Below are positions 26,379 to 37,377 of a stretch of 64,000 bases of DNA, piece by piece; position 1 is the stretch's first letter, and the number at the start of each line of letters is the position of its first letter. Origin of the DNA: Roseiarcus sp963717215 (GTDB taxonomy: Bacteria; Pseudomonadota; Alphaproteobacteria; Rhizobiales; Beijerinckiaceae); the NCBI GenBank assembly GCA_963717215.1, contig CAVQVS010000004.1, positions 310,001 through 374,000 of the forward strand, given 5' to 3'. The notes below the pieces were generated by a model. The model was not told the DNA's origin. It was given only the letters and a program-made list of their open reading frames with translations, and did not search any database. Both the position numbers and the translations under genes were made by a program.

Positions 26379-27560
26379 TTACAGCCCGGCCTTGATGGCC
26401 TGGAGGATCTGGAAGCGCGTCTCGTCATTGCTCGAAAGCGAGATGACGAAACGGACTCGTCCGTGGGTCGAGGTGTCGGCATAGCCGGCGAGCGTGCGGA
26501 TTCCGTCCATGGTGCCGCTCTTGTTCAAGCCGCCGTCATGGCCATGCATCAGGTCGGCGTGGGGCGCGAACAGCTCGAGCACCTTGGCGAGACCGCGCGC
26601 GGTGAAGCGTGTGTCGCGGCTGATGCCGGAGCCCTCCTCGAGATGGATCGCGTCGGCAAGGCCTTGCGCGGCGAGCCTTGTGTTCGCGACCTTGAGCGAC
26701 TTCTCGAGACTGACCGGGCCGCCGAACTCATGGCCGCCAATCTCGAGAAAGACCTGGTTGGCGGTATAATTGTTCGAATCGAGGAGGAGTCCGACCAGGA
26801 TCTCCGAGAGGCTGCGCGACTGCCGGTGAACATAGATTGGCTCAAGCCCCTTCGGCACGGCTCCAATCGAGATTTCGCCTTTCACGGCGCCGCCGGCGCG
26901 CTTGGTGAATGCGGCGATCAGTTCGCCCGCATATCGGAGGCCGACGGTCGGGTCCTGGCCAAGGCTGATGCGGCCTTCTCCGTCCGGCGGCCCCTTCGCG
27001 CGGAACCGGGCGATCGCGATCGGGGTGATCGGCGTCTGCGCCTCCGCCGAGACAACCTTGTTGCCGATCCGCTCGGCGTCGATCGTGTTGAAATTCACCC
27101 CGAGCGCCGAATTCAGCGCGTCGTAAGCCGTGTCATCATTCTCGATGCCGGGGATGCGAAGGTCCGGAGGATAGTAGCTGGCGTCAACGACGAGGCCCGT
27201 GATCGGCGCCTTGCCGATCTTCGCGACGAGCGCGCTCGCGAGCGGCGCCAATTCCTCCGAGATCAAGTAAGGATCGCCGCCGCCCTTCACATAGAGCACG
27301 CGTTTGGCGTCGAGGTAGAAGCGCGTCTCGAAGCGATAGTCGGCGCCAAGCACTTCGAGCGCCAGCCACGCCGTCACGATCTTGGTGACGGACGCCGGAA
27401 CGAAGGGCGTGTCGGCGTTTTGAGCGATCAGCTCGTCGCCCTTGGAATCCACCACGAGCACGGTCGCCGAAGGAGCGAGCGTCGCGATTGTCTCCTTGAG
27501 GCCCGCCAGCGCGGAAGCGGGCAGCAGCAGCAAAACAAGAGCGAGCAGGCAAGACCGCAT
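26379..27560 (-). CDS. D-alanyl-D-alanine carboxypeptidase/endopeptidase (PBP4-like, S13)
   Basis: 393-residue periplasmic peptidoglycan hydrolase. A Sec signal (MRSCLLALVLLLLPASALAG) is followed by the three active-site motifs of penicillin-recognising enzymes: SVTK (SxxK), SNN in LLLDSNNYTAN, and KSGT in GLNKSGTMDG. Length is a little short for DacB but typical of alphaproteobacterial forms. Its stop codon lies 5 bp from that of the convergent SDR gene. A perfect 19-bp palindrome (27619-27637) lies upstream. Confidence 0.88.
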   Translation of the reverse strand: MRSCLLALVLLLLPASALAGLKETIATLAPSATVLVVDSKGDELIAQNADTPFVPASVTKIVTAWLALEVLGADYRFETRFYLDAKRVLYVKGGGDPYLISEELAPLASALVAKIGKAPITGLVVDASYYPPDLRIPGIENDDTAYDALNSALGVNFNTIDAERIGNKVVSAEAQTPITPIAIARFRAKGPPDGEGRISLGQDPTVGLRYAGELIAAFTKRAGGAVKGEISIGAVPKGLEPIYVHRQSRSLSEILVGLLLDSNNYTANQVFLEIGGHEFGGPVSLEKSLKVANTRLAAQGLADAIHLEEGSGISRDTRFTARGLAKVLELFAPHADLMHGHDGGLNKSGTMDGIRTLAGYADTSTHGRVRFVISLSSNDETRFQILQAIKAGL

Positions 27561-27914
27561 TGCGACTCCGGCAAGGGGCAGGGCTGCAACTTGCGGGCCT
27601 CTGCTTTAAGGACGTTTCAGCGCTCGAATCGAGCGCTCGGGCGCAACTTTATACCTTCCTGATGGCGAGCCCCAGCAACGGGTATCGAATCCTTGCGCTC
27701 GCCGTCGGGTTATCTTGGCCGGCCGCGCCCCACAGTTGCGCCAGGCTCGATCGCATTTGAACTTGTTTCATCCTTGTCCTCCCGGCTTGTTGACCGCCAC
27801 GATGCCGACCAAAACCTTGCCCTGCGCCGCGCGATGGAAGCAAGATAGAGAAGGCTTGAAGCGAGCAGGCGCCCGCTCGCTCCGACGACGCGCGATTTCG
27901 TGATAGGGCAAATG
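27561..27914. promoter_or_regulatory. Divergent gap with a 19-bp palindrome
   Basis: 354 bp between the PBP4-like gene and the aldehyde dehydrogenase gene. It contains the perfect palindrome AGCGCTCGA-A-TCGAGCGCT at 27619-27637 and a weaker AGCGAGC ... GCTCGCT hairpin near 27858-27879. No convincing gene is present. The first palindrome could be an operator for the PBP4-like gene. Confidence 0.45.
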
Positions 27915-29342
27915 ATGGACACTGACACGCAGCTTTTCATCGACGGACAATGGCGCCCCGGCCACGGCGGCCAGGCGCCGGTTCTCAACCCTGCGAATGA
28001 GGAGACGATCGGCTCGCACGCGGTCGCCGACAAGGCGGACCTCGACGAGGCCTTGGCGGCGGCTTTGCGCGGATTCGCGAAATGGCGCAGCACGTCGGCG
28101 TTCGAGCGGTCGAAGGTCATGCGCCGGGCCGCCGGGCTTTTGCGCGAGCGCAACGAAAGCGTCGCGCGGGCCATGACCACGGAGCAGGGCAAGCCCCTTG
28201 CCGAATCGCGCATGGAAGCCGCCGCAGGCGCCGACGTCATCGACTGGCTGGCGGAGGAAGGCCGGCGCGCTTACGGCCGCATTGTCCCCGGGCGCGCCCC
28301 AAACATTAGCCAGATGGTGGTCAAGGAGCCGGTCGGCCCGGTCGCCGCCTTCTCGCCGTGGAATTTTCCGATCAACCAGGCGGTGCGCAAGATTTCCGCG
28401 GCGCTTGCCGCAGGATGCTCGATCATCATCAAGGGCCCGGAGGATACGCCCGCCAGCTGCGCCGCGCTGGTCGCCGCGTTTGCTGACGCCGGCCTGCCGC
28501 CCGGCGTGCTCAACCTCGTATTCGGCGACCCGGCGACGATCAGCGCTTATCTCATCCCGCATCCGGCGATCAGGAAAATCTCGTTCACGGGGTCGACCGC
28601 GGTCGGCAAACAGCTTGCGTCGCTCGCCGGTCTGCACATGAAACGGATGACGATGGAACTGGGCGGCCACGCGCCGGCGATCGTGTTCGAAGACGCTGAC
28701 GTCGATCGGGCCATCAAGGTTCTTGTCCCCTCGAAGTTCCGCAACGCGGGCCAGGTCTGCGTCGCCCCGACGCGGTTCCTTGTGCACGAGAGCGTCTATC
28801 CCAAATTCGTCGATGGCTTCGTCAAGGCCGCGAAGTCGATCAAGGTCGGCGACGGGCTCGCCGACGGCGTGACGATGGGACCCGTGGCCCATGCCCGTCG
28901 CATGGATGCGATGGAAGCGCTGACGGCGGATGCGGTTTCGCGCGGCGCGAAAGTCGCGTGCGGCGGAGAGCGCATTGGCAACCGCGGCTATTTCTTTGCG
29001 CCGACCGTGCTAACCGACGTTCCCATGGGGGCGCGGGTGATGAACGAGGAGCCGTTCGGCCCCATCGCCATCATGAGCCCGTTTAGCGAATACGGCGCGG
29101 CAATCACCGAAGCCAACAGGTTGCCATACGGGCTTGCAGCCTATGCCTATACGAGGTCGGCGAAGACGATGGCGGACGTCGGCCGGGACGTCGAAAGCGG
29201 AATGGTCTCAATCAATCACCATGGGCTTGCACTGCCGGAATTGCCGTTTGGCGGGGTCAGGGATTCCGGCTACGGCTCGGAAGGCGGCTCCGAGGCGCTC
29301 GAAGCCTATCTCAACCCGAAGCTCGTCACCCAGATGACGTGA
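27915..29342 (+). CDS. NAD(P)-dependent aldehyde dehydrogenase, succinate-semialdehyde type
   Basis: 475 residues, ALDH superfamily. Signature parts are PWNFPINQ (oxyanion Asn), the cofactor turn FTGSTAVGK, the base Glu in MELGGHAP and the nucleophile Cys in GQVCVAPTRF. Closest overall type is succinate-semialdehyde/alpha-ketoglutarate-semialdehyde dehydrogenase; the true substrate is open. Start 27915 is preferred over 27912 by spacing to AGGG. It begins a same-strand run with an epimerase-like and an acetolactate-synthase-like gene. A small-acid or sugar-acid degradation set is possible. Confidence 0.87.
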   Translation: MDTDTQLFIDGQWRPGHGGQAPVLNPANEETIGSHAVADKADLDEALAAALRGFAKWRSTSAFERSKVMRRAAGLLRERNESVARAMTTEQGKPLAESRMEAAAGADVIDWLAEEGRRAYGRIVPGRAPNISQMVVKEPVGPVAAFSPWNFPINQAVRKISAALAAGCSIIIKGPEDTPASCAALVAAFADAGLPPGVLNLVFGDPATISAYLIPHPAIRKISFTGSTAVGKQLASLAGLHMKRMTMELGGHAPAIVFEDADVDRAIKVLVPSKFRNAGQVCVAPTRFLVHESVYPKFVDGFVKAAKSIKVGDGLADGVTMGPVAHARRMDAMEALTADAVSRGAKVACGGERIGNRGYFFAPTVLTDVPMGARVMNEEPFGPIAIMSPFSEYGAAITEANRLPYGLAAYAYTRSAKTMADVGRDVESGMVSINHHGLALPELPFGGVRDSGYGSEGGSEALEAYLNPKLVTQMT

Positions 29343-29455
29343 CCCGGCGGTTTGGCTTGGGCTGCCCCAAGCGCGAAGCAATGTCGCGCTCGGCGATGAC
29401 GTTGCGCTGCGCCGCAGTGTAGCGCGATGCCTGGAGAGGCAGGTAGGGACAAGCC

Positions 29456-30256
29456 GTGAAGTTTTCGCTCGCGCATTTGACCGTGATCCGACTGGCGCCC
29501 CCGCAAGTGATCGAGGCTGCGGCCCGCACTGGCTACGACACGGTCGGACTGCGCCTCATCGGGGGGACGGAAACAACCCCTGCCCATCCGCTGATGGACG
29601 ACAAGCCGCTGATGCGCGCGACCAAAGCCGCGATGGCGGCGACCGGCGTCGGCGTGCTCGACATCGAGTTCGTCAGGATCACGCCGGAGACGGACGTTTC
29701 GTCGCTCGAGCCGTTCGCGGCGGCCGGCGCGGAACTCGGCGCCAAATACATGATCACGTCTGCGTACGACCCTGATCTCAGCCGGTTCACGGACCGTCTG
29801 GCCGCGGTCAGCGACCTGGCTTCGCGATACGGACTGCGCGCGGTGCTCGAGTTCTTCCCGTGGACAGTGGTTCCCGATCTCAGCGCGGCGGTGCGGGCCG
29901 TCGAGGCGGCTGAGCGTCCTGCGCTCGGCATCCTGGTGGACACGCTTCACTTCAACCGATCGACGAGCACGTTCGATGAGCTCGACCGGATTCCCCCGTC
30001 GCGCCTGCCCTTCGTCCACGTCGCCGACGCGCCGGTCCAGGCGAGCTATACGACCGAAGAGCTTTTGCACGCCGGCCGCGTGGAGCGCCTGCCGCCCGGC
30101 GAGGGCGGCATCGATATCAAGCGCATCCTGAGTCACATGCCTCAGGACATCCCGGTCGCGCTCGAGGTTCCCATGACGGGCGTAGCTGCGGCCGAGGGAG
30201 ACGAGGCGGTTGCGCGTCGCGTGCGTCAGGCGGCGGAGCTTTTGTTCACCGCCTGA
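29456..30256 (+). CDS. Sugar phosphate isomerase/epimerase-like TIM-barrel protein
   Basis: 266-residue AP-endonuclease-2/xylose-isomerase-like barrel. Metal-site candidates are the Glu in AVLEFFPW, the Asp-x-x-His in ILVDTLHF, and His/Asp in FVHVADAP. Starts at GTG 29456 after AGGTAGGGAC. The substrate cannot be told. It sits 113 bp after the aldehyde dehydrogenase and 79 bp before the thiamine-diphosphate enzyme, so joint transcription is likely. Confidence 0.8.
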   Translation: MKFSLAHLTVIRLAPPQVIEAAARTGYDTVGLRLIGGTETTPAHPLMDDKPLMRATKAAMAATGVGVLDIEFVRITPETDVSSLEPFAAAGAELGAKYMITSAYDPDLSRFTDRLAAVSDLASRYGLRAVLEFFPWTVVPDLSAAVRAVEAAERPALGILVDTLHFNRSTSTFDELDRIPPSRLPFVHVADAPVQASYTTEELLHAGRVERLPPGEGGIDIKRILSHMPQDIPVALEVPMTGVAAAEGDEAVARRVRQAAELLFTA

Positions 30257-30335
30257 GCGGCGCCGAATGCGGTTGCTGACCGGCCAGGAATACGCCAGCG
30301 TGCCGCTCCAGGTTTGCACAAAGGAGCGCGTTTTA

Positions 30336-31988
<1,653 letters not shown>

Positions 31989-32037
31989 TTGCGGCGCGTG
32001 TCGCCGCGTTGAGATTTCAGCCAAAGGCCGTCGAGAC

Positions 32038-32946
32038 TCAGAAATCCACTTCGAGCCTCAGCTTGGCGAGCTGGCGTGGGAATGCGTCGAAGTCGAGCCT
32101 GCCGACGGGAGTCTGTGCGAGAAACGCGGCGGACAGATCGATCTTTTCGTTGATCTGATAGTGGAAAGTTGGCCCGAAATAGAAAGCCTGCCCCTCGAAG
32201 CCGCGCGGAACGAGGCCGCTATAGGCGCGATCGTAGTCTGCCTCCGCGCCGAACATCAGCGCCGGCGTCGTGCGATAGGAGAGCGCGGCGGAAGCGGAAA
32301 TAAGAGCCGTGTCCTGCCACGCTTGACCGAGAAACCGGGAGCCGTCCGGCGCATAGGCCAGATTGATTGCGCCATAGAGCCGCCGATCGCTCGAGATGAC
32401 ATCCGCAACGGCGCGGAAGGCCGTGCTGAAGTCATTGATCTGCTGCCCGGCGTCGGCGGTAACGCTATATTCCGGCTCCATCGTCAGCGTGAGCTGGATC
32501 GGGAGGTCGGCGGTCCGATGCATCACCACGTAGCGGAACTCAATCGAGGCGCCCGAGAAATTGACGCCGGTGAAATCGGGCAGGCCGGGCGTGCGTTGGA
32601 TGTTCTGACCGAGCACATGCGCTCCGAACTCGAGCCCGAACGAATCGGTTAGCGTCGGTTCGAAGATGATTTCCTGCTCGATCGAATTGTAAGCGCCCTG
32701 CGCCCGGCCAAAGGAGCCGGTGGTCTCGAATTCGAGCGACCGGTCGCCTTGCTCGCCGACGTCGGCGCCTTCGAGGAAGCCGAACAGGTTCTTGGTGTCG
32801 AGCGCGTAGAAAGGGTTGGCCGCTTCTCCGGCCTTAAGCGCTTCGTCGTCATCCGCGGCCGCGAAGGAGGGCGCGAAAGCGATTGCGAGCGCGGCGCAAA
32901 GAGTGCGGAGCCGGCGCCTCGAATGCGAGCTGCGCGATGCGGACAT
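32038..32946 (-). CDS. Exported outer-membrane-like hypothetical protein
   Basis: 302 residues. A positively charged signal peptide (RTLCAALAIAFAPSFAAADD) is followed by alternating amphipathic strands, and the protein ends in phenylalanine (LAKLRLEVDF), as outer-membrane beta barrels do. There is no cysteine in the mature part and no enzymatic motif. The repeated pattern of short beta segments fits a 10-14-strand barrel, which is inference. Its start is 5 bp after the stop of the hydrolase gene, so they are probably co-transcribed. Confidence 0.65.
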   Translation of the reverse strand: MSASRSSHSRRRLRTLCAALAIAFAPSFAAADDDEALKAGEAANPFYALDTKNLFGFLEGADVGEQGDRSLEFETTGSFGRAQGAYNSIEQEIIFEPTLTDSFGLEFGAHVLGQNIQRTPGLPDFTGVNFSGASIEFRYVVMHRTADLPIQLTLTMEPEYSVTADAGQQINDFSTAFRAVADVISSDRRLYGAINLAYAPDGSRFLGQAWQDTALISASAALSYRTTPALMFGAEADYDRAYSGLVPRGFEGQAFYFGPTFHYQINEKIDLSAAFLAQTPVGRLDFDAFPRQLAKLRLEVDF

Positions 32947-32951
32947 CGGGT

Positions 32952-33758
32952 CTAGCCGATATGGCGCTTGAGGAAGGCTAAAGTGTCCTCATTGAACTTC
33001 GTGACGTTTTCGCAGATCGGCGCGTGCGCGCACATCTCGAAGATGACGAGCTCGCTGTTCTTGATGCCGGTTCGGAAGGGCTCGACGAAGCGGGTCGACG
33101 TCACAATATCCTGTCTGCCGAACGTGATCTGCGTCGGCGTCTTGATCTTGCCTAGCTGGCCAAGCGCGTCATGGGCGATGAAAGCGTCCGACTGACGAAG
33201 GAAGGCGTCGACTGGCTGTTTGGGCCGGCTGCGCACGAAGGCGGCGATTTGCTCGATATATTCGGGCTTGGCCGCGTAGAGTTCGGGCGTGAAGCAAAAA
33301 GGAAAGATCCCCTGGATCATCGTATCCTGGACGCTGCCGAGGCCCTTGGCGATGATTTGCCAATTCCCTGCGACGGCCTTCAGGAACGGATCGCTCTTGG
33401 GCCAGCAGGAATGCAGCGAAAGCGACTTCACCCGCTCGGGATATTTGCTGGCGAGCCACAAGCCAACAGCGCCGCCCAGCGACAGGCCGCTGACATGCGC
33501 TCTCTCGACGCCGATCGCGGCCATGAAGGCGGCGACGTCGTCGGCGAACAATTCGGTCGAGTAGGGTCCGTCCGGCTTGTCGGTCTCGCCGGCGCCGCGC
33601 GGGTCGAGCGAAATGCAGGTGAAATGCTTGGCGTATTCCGCGACCTGGAAGGCGTAACAGGCATTGTCCGCGGCAAGGTAAGGGATGAGCACAAGCGGCT
33701 CGCCCGACCCCTGGCTCTCGTAGTTGATCGTGATGTCGTTGACCTTGATCTTGGGCAC
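32952..33758 (-). CDS. Alpha/beta hydrolase
   Basis: 268 residues. The nucleophile elbow is GLSLGG (Ser), preceded by the oxyanion region; the acid lies in FGRQDIVTS and the histidine in CAHAPICEN. The family covers esterases, lactonases and 3-oxoadipate enol-lactonases, which this resembles in length and in ISLDPRGAGETDKP. Start is GTG 33758 after GGGGGAA. It leads into the outer-membrane-like gene 5 bp downstream. Confidence 0.85.
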   Translation of the reverse strand: MPKIKVNDITINYESQGSGEPLVLIPYLAADNACYAFQVAEYAKHFTCISLDPRGAGETDKPDGPYSTELFADDVAAFMAAIGVERAHVSGLSLGGAVGLWLASKYPERVKSLSLHSCWPKSDPFLKAVAGNWQIIAKGLGSVQDTMIQGIFPFCFTPELYAAKPEYIEQIAAFVRSRPKQPVDAFLRQSDAFIAHDALGQLGKIKTPTQITFGRQDIVTSTRFVEPFRTGIKNSELVIFEMCAHAPICENVTKFNEDTLAFLKRHIG

Positions 33759-33806
33759 CGAGATTCCCCCGTTGACGCCTTCGCTAAGCTCAAGCCCCGA
33801 CCACGG

Positions 33807-34835
33807 TCAATGCGTCGCGCCGCCGGCTTTCGTCCAGGCCGACATGCCCCCCTCGATGTGGCGGCTCGTCGTGAGTCCCTGATCCTGGGCCGCCTGCACC
33901 GCCATCGCCGAGCGCTCGCCGAATGCGCAATAGAAGACAATCGTCTTGCCCGAGCGCGCGAGCTCGTGGATGAGGCCGCCCTCGCCGATGGCGTCCTGAA
34001 GTTCGCCGTAAGGCGCGTGGAGCGAGCCGGGGATGGCGCCGGTTCGCTCCTGTTCCCGTTTCTCCCGCAGGTCGATCAGCGCGACGTCCGGGCGCCCAAG
34101 AAGCCCCTTGGCGTCTTCAGGCGAAAAGGCCCAGCCCTTGCGCGCCACGTCTTCCTGATGCAGCCCCTGATGGATGTTGGCGGGAACAGCGACGTCCATC
34201 ATCTTCGGATTGGCCAGGTTCAGGCTTGCCATCAGCTTCGCATATTCGTCGGCGTCGCGGACCTGAAGGCGCGGATTGAAGCGCTTCTCCTCGCCGATCG
34301 TGCTGACCGTATCGCCTTTGTAGTCATGCGCGGGAAACACCAGCGTCTCCTCCGGCAGACGCATCAGGCGCTGGAGACTCTCGTATTGCGCGCGGGAATC
34401 GCCGTTCTGGAAATCGGTGCGGCCGGTGCCACGGATGAGCAGCGTGTCGCCGGTGAAGACCCGATCGCCGAAATGGAAGCTGTAGGAATCGTCTGTGTGG
34501 CCGGGGGTGTAGAGCACATCGAGGCTCACGCCCTCGACGCCGAGCTTGTCGCCGTCGGCAATCCGCATCGACACGACATCGACTTGGCTCTGCTCGCCCA
34601 TGATCGTGATGCAGCGGGTGCGGTCGCGCAACGCGCCTAGGCCAGTGATGTGGTCGGCGTGCAAATGCGTGTCGACGGCTTTCACCAGCTTGAGGTCGAG
34701 CTCCTCCATCAGTTTGAGATAGCGATCGACCTTTTCCAGCACCGGATCGATGATGAGCGCTTCGCCGCCGCGACGGCTGGCGAGGACATAGCTGTAGGTG
34801 CTCGAAACGCTGTCGAACAATTGCCGGAAGATCAT
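33807..34835 (-). CDS. Persulfide dioxygenase-rhodanese fusion
   Basis: 342 residues. The N-terminal metallo-beta-lactamase domain (~1-230) is ETHE1-like, with the metal motif THLHADH, then TPGHTDD, FTGDTLLIRGTGRTDF and FPAHDYKG. The C-terminal rhodanese domain (~245-342) has its catalytic cysteine in VFYCAFGERS. Such fusions oxidise glutathione persulfide to sulfite and move sulfane sulfur to thiosulfate or thiols. The pairing suggests sulfide detoxification in the cytoplasm. Both active sites look intact. It lies between the hydrolase and a serine hydrolase gene, same strand. Confidence 0.9.
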   Translation of the reverse strand: MIFRQLFDSVSSTYSYVLASRRGGEALIIDPVLEKVDRYLKLMEELDLKLVKAVDTHLHADHITGLGALRDRTRCITIMGEQSQVDVVSMRIADGDKLGVEGVSLDVLYTPGHTDDSYSFHFGDRVFTGDTLLIRGTGRTDFQNGDSRAQYESLQRLMRLPEETLVFPAHDYKGDTVSTIGEEKRFNPRLQVRDADEYAKLMASLNLANPKMMDVAVPANIHQGLHQEDVARKGWAFSPEDAKGLLGRPDVALIDLREKREQERTGAIPGSLHAPYGELQDAIGEGGLIHELARSGKTIVFYCAFGERSAMAVQAAQDQGLTTSRHIEGGMSAWTKAGGATH

Positions 34836-34868
34836 CGAGGCCTCCCCGTCGCGCAGCCCCGACTATAG

Positions 34869-36137
34869 TTATTTTGCGGCGGGTGTGGTAGCGCCGTCCG
34901 GCAGCCCAGCCTCGTGCAAAGCCATGAACGCATCTCCGATCACGGAGGGGCCGAACTTGTCCTCGCCATTCGGCGGCCGGCTGTTGACGGACCCTGTGAT
35001 GAGAAGATCGAACTGCGGCCAGTAGGCGAAGATCGTCCGGAAGCCGAGGGTTTCGCCCTCGTAGAACCAATAGGCGCCGCCCAGTTCCTTTCGATGGAAG
35101 CGGCCGAGGCCAAGACCGAAGCCGCCCGGCTCATCGGTCGACACGTCTTGAAGAGGCAGGCCTGTCTTGTTCGAGACGAGCGTGGTCATCTCCGCGAGCT
35201 GCTTTGCCGGAATGACGCGCCTGTCGAACAGCGCGCGGATCCATGAGCCCAGATCGTGCGGGTTCGAAATGATCGCGCCCGCTTCCGCCGCCCACGAGCG
35301 GTTCTGCAGCCGCATGTCCTTGCCAATGAGCGGCGCGAGCGTCGACACCTTGCAAGGCTCCGGTTGGTAGCCGAGACAATCCTGCAAGAGGTAGAGCGCG
35401 CGCGGCACACGCGACATCACCGGGCCGGCAGACGCAGGTCCCGGATGCGAGCCGTCGGCATAGAAGGTGGAGTGCAGTCCGAGCGGCTCGAGGATCATCG
35501 TCGTCAGCGCCTGCTCGTAATTCATGCCGGAAGCGGCCTCGATGATGAGGCCCGCGAGGATGTAGTTGGTGTTGGAGTAGAACCATCCCGTCGCCGGCGG
35601 AAAATGGGCGCCGTTCGCGGGGTCGACAAAGCCGATCAGGTCCTTGCCGCTGAACTGATGCTGAAGGTCGGCGACCTCGATCTCGCCAATGGCGACCGTC
35701 TCCGAATAGTTCGGGATCGGGCTCGTCATCTGCAGCAGCGCGCGGATGGTGACATCCTTCCATGCCGGATATTGCGGCAGCCATTTCCCGATCGTGTCGT
35801 CGATGTTGAGCTTGCCCGCCGCTTCGAGCTTGAGGATCAGCGCGGAGGTGAATTCCTTGGTGTTGCTACCGATGTCGAACAGAGCGTCGGGGCCGATCGG
35901 TTTTTTGTCGCTGAGCCCGGTGTCGCCGGAGTAGATCGCAAGCATCGGCTTGCCCGCGCCGCGATCCACCTGCAACGCGGCGCCCGATAGGCCCTCGATC
36001 GGGGCGCGATCCTTCACGTAGGAATCGAGGATCTGCTGCAATTGTGCGGTGAGCGACGCATCATCGGCGCGCGCCGGTCGCGGAGAGAACGACATGGCGC
36101 CGATAAGCGCCAGAGTCACGCGCATCCAAATCCGCAT
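34869..36137 (-). CDS. Class C beta-lactamase-related serine hydrolase
   Basis: 422 residues from ATG 36137. The signal peptide ends near PARADD. The SxxK motif is SNTK (FDIGSNTKEFTS) and the YxN motif is YSNTNY, as in AmpC/esterase/DD-peptidase relatives. The third motif is not a normal KTG (ETLGF in its place), so the activity is more likely esterase or peptidase than true beta-lactamase. Two cysteines (LQDCLGYQPEPC) may form a disulfide. It follows the M19-type gene on the same strand. Confidence 0.82.
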   Translation of the reverse strand: MRIWMRVTLALIGAMSFSPRPARADDASLTAQLQQILDSYVKDRAPIEGLSGAALQVDRGAGKPMLAIYSGDTGLSDKKPIGPDALFDIGSNTKEFTSALILKLEAAGKLNIDDTIGKWLPQYPAWKDVTIRALLQMTSPIPNYSETVAIGEIEVADLQHQFSGKDLIGFVDPANGAHFPPATGWFYSNTNYILAGLIIEAASGMNYEQALTTMILEPLGLHSTFYADGSHPGPASAGPVMSRVPRALYLLQDCLGYQPEPCKVSTLAPLIGKDMRLQNRSWAAEAGAIISNPHDLGSWIRALFDRRVIPAKQLAEMTTLVSNKTGLPLQDVSTDEPGGFGLGLGRFHRKELGGAYWFYEGETLGFRTIFAYWPQFDLLITGSVNSRPPNGEDKFGPSVIGDAFMALHEAGLPDGATTPAAK

Positions 36138-36246
36138 TGCCCTCAGCTTCCGATTGCGACCGCCGCCGTTGTTGACGACAAGTCGTACGCTATCAGATTC
36201 GTACGCCGCCAAGAGCTAAGCTAGCGATCGAGAAGTCGGTGGGCTT

Positions 36247-37377
36247 CTATGAATTCCACGCCTGTCCAAAGACGCGCATCCAGTTACCGCCAAAAACCTT
36301 CGCTATCTCTTCGGTCGTGTAGCCGCGGCGCTCCATTTCGGCGCGGACGTTTCCGATATCGGAAACGCTCTCGAAACCCTCGACGTATTTGATTGTTGGC
36401 GACTCTTTGTACAACATCTCGGGCGGAATCTCGAACAGATGGGTGGGATCCGCGGCCTCGATGTCGCTGGTGAAGTCCGTGCCGAAACCGATGTGATCGA
36501 TGCCGACGAGCTGCTTCAAATGGTCGAATTCATCGACGTAGCGGGCGACCGTCGCTCGCGGAGGGAAGGGTCCCGTGTCCGCGCGGGGGGCGTCCGTCGC
36601 TTTCCATGTCAGGAAGGCGTCGAGCGCCGCGACGGCCATAAGTCCGCCGGTTTTAGCCATGGCTTCGATCACGCGGTCGCTGCTGTTGCGGGGATTGTCG
36701 TTGAGCGCCTTGCAACACCCATGCGTGATCGCTACCGGCCGGCGGGCCATGGCGATAATGTCGAGGTTCGTCTGCTCGCCGTTGTGTCCGCAGACATCAA
36801 CGAGAATGCCAAGGTCCTGCATCTTGCCGACGATGTACTTGCCTTGGGTGGTCAGGCGCGCCTCCGGGTCCAGCATGCCGCCGCCAAACTGATTGGAGAG
36901 TTGGTAGGTGAGATTGGCCGTGCGAAGCCCGAGCTCATAAAACTCGCGCAGTCTGATCTGCGGTGGATTGGCGAACCGCCATTCGTTGCCGTTCTCCTCT
37001 TCGAGCGCGAAGCTGTCCTGCCAGCCAACGACCATCGAGACCTTGCCCGCCTGCTTGTTGGCGAGAATGTCCTTCGTCGACTTGGCGAGCTTGATGCGCG
37101 GATCGCTGTCGAGGAACTCGAGGATTTGCGAAAACGCCGGGCGATTTGGCAGGTAGTGCCAAACGTCCGCATGCGCTCCAAGATATTTGTCGACCATCGT
37201 TTTCGCGGGAACTGAACCGTCCCCGCCGATGACGACAACGCTGAGATCAACCTCCGTATCCCTCGCAGAGGCGCCCTTCACGTCAGCCCTTGGCTCGACC
37301 TGTGCTCGAGCTGGCTTCTGCGCCAAACTGAGCGCCATGCCGGCGGCGCCGGCCTTTAGGAAATCACGTCGTTGCAT
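36247..37377 (-). CDS. Tat-exported M19-type (membrane dipeptidase-like) protein
   Basis: 376 residues. A twin-arginine signal begins MQRRDFLKAGAAGMALSLAQ. Family features are THGCCKALNDNPRN, the second His region VDVCGHN, and GIDHIGFGTDF, as in renal-dipeptidase-like metallopeptidases. The N-terminal HxD metal motif of classical M19 enzymes is not seen, so metal binding may be altered. ATG 37377 is chosen because GGGAGGA lies just upstream. Envelope location fits the neighbouring periplasmic hydrolases. The substrate is unknown. Confidence 0.75.
   Translation of the reverse strand: MQRRDFLKAGAAGMALSLAQKPARAQVEPRADVKGASARDTEVDLSVVVIGGDGSVPAKTMVDKYLGAHADVWHYLPNRPAFSQILEFLDSDPRIKLAKSTKDILANKQAGKVSMVVGWQDSFALEEENGNEWRFANPPQIRLREFYELGLRTANLTYQLSNQFGGGMLDPEARLTTQGKYIVGKMQDLGILVDVCGHNGEQTNLDIIAMARRPVAITHGCCKALNDNPRNSSDRVIEAMAKTGGLMAVAALDAFLTWKATDAPRADTGPFPPRATVARYVDEFDHLKQLVGIDHIGFGTDFTSDIEAADPTHLFEIPPEMLYKESPTIKYVEGFESVSDIGNVRAEMERRGYTTEEIAKVFGGNWMRVFGQAWNS

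Noticed and set aside
26136..27662. 508-codon frame opposite the PBP4-like gene
   Set aside because: Antisense shadow of a gene with all three penicillin-binding motifs.
33171..34640. 489-codon frame opposite the hydrolase and persulfide dioxygenase genes
   Set aside because: Antisense to two well-motivated genes; Arg/Ala/Asp-rich with no domain.
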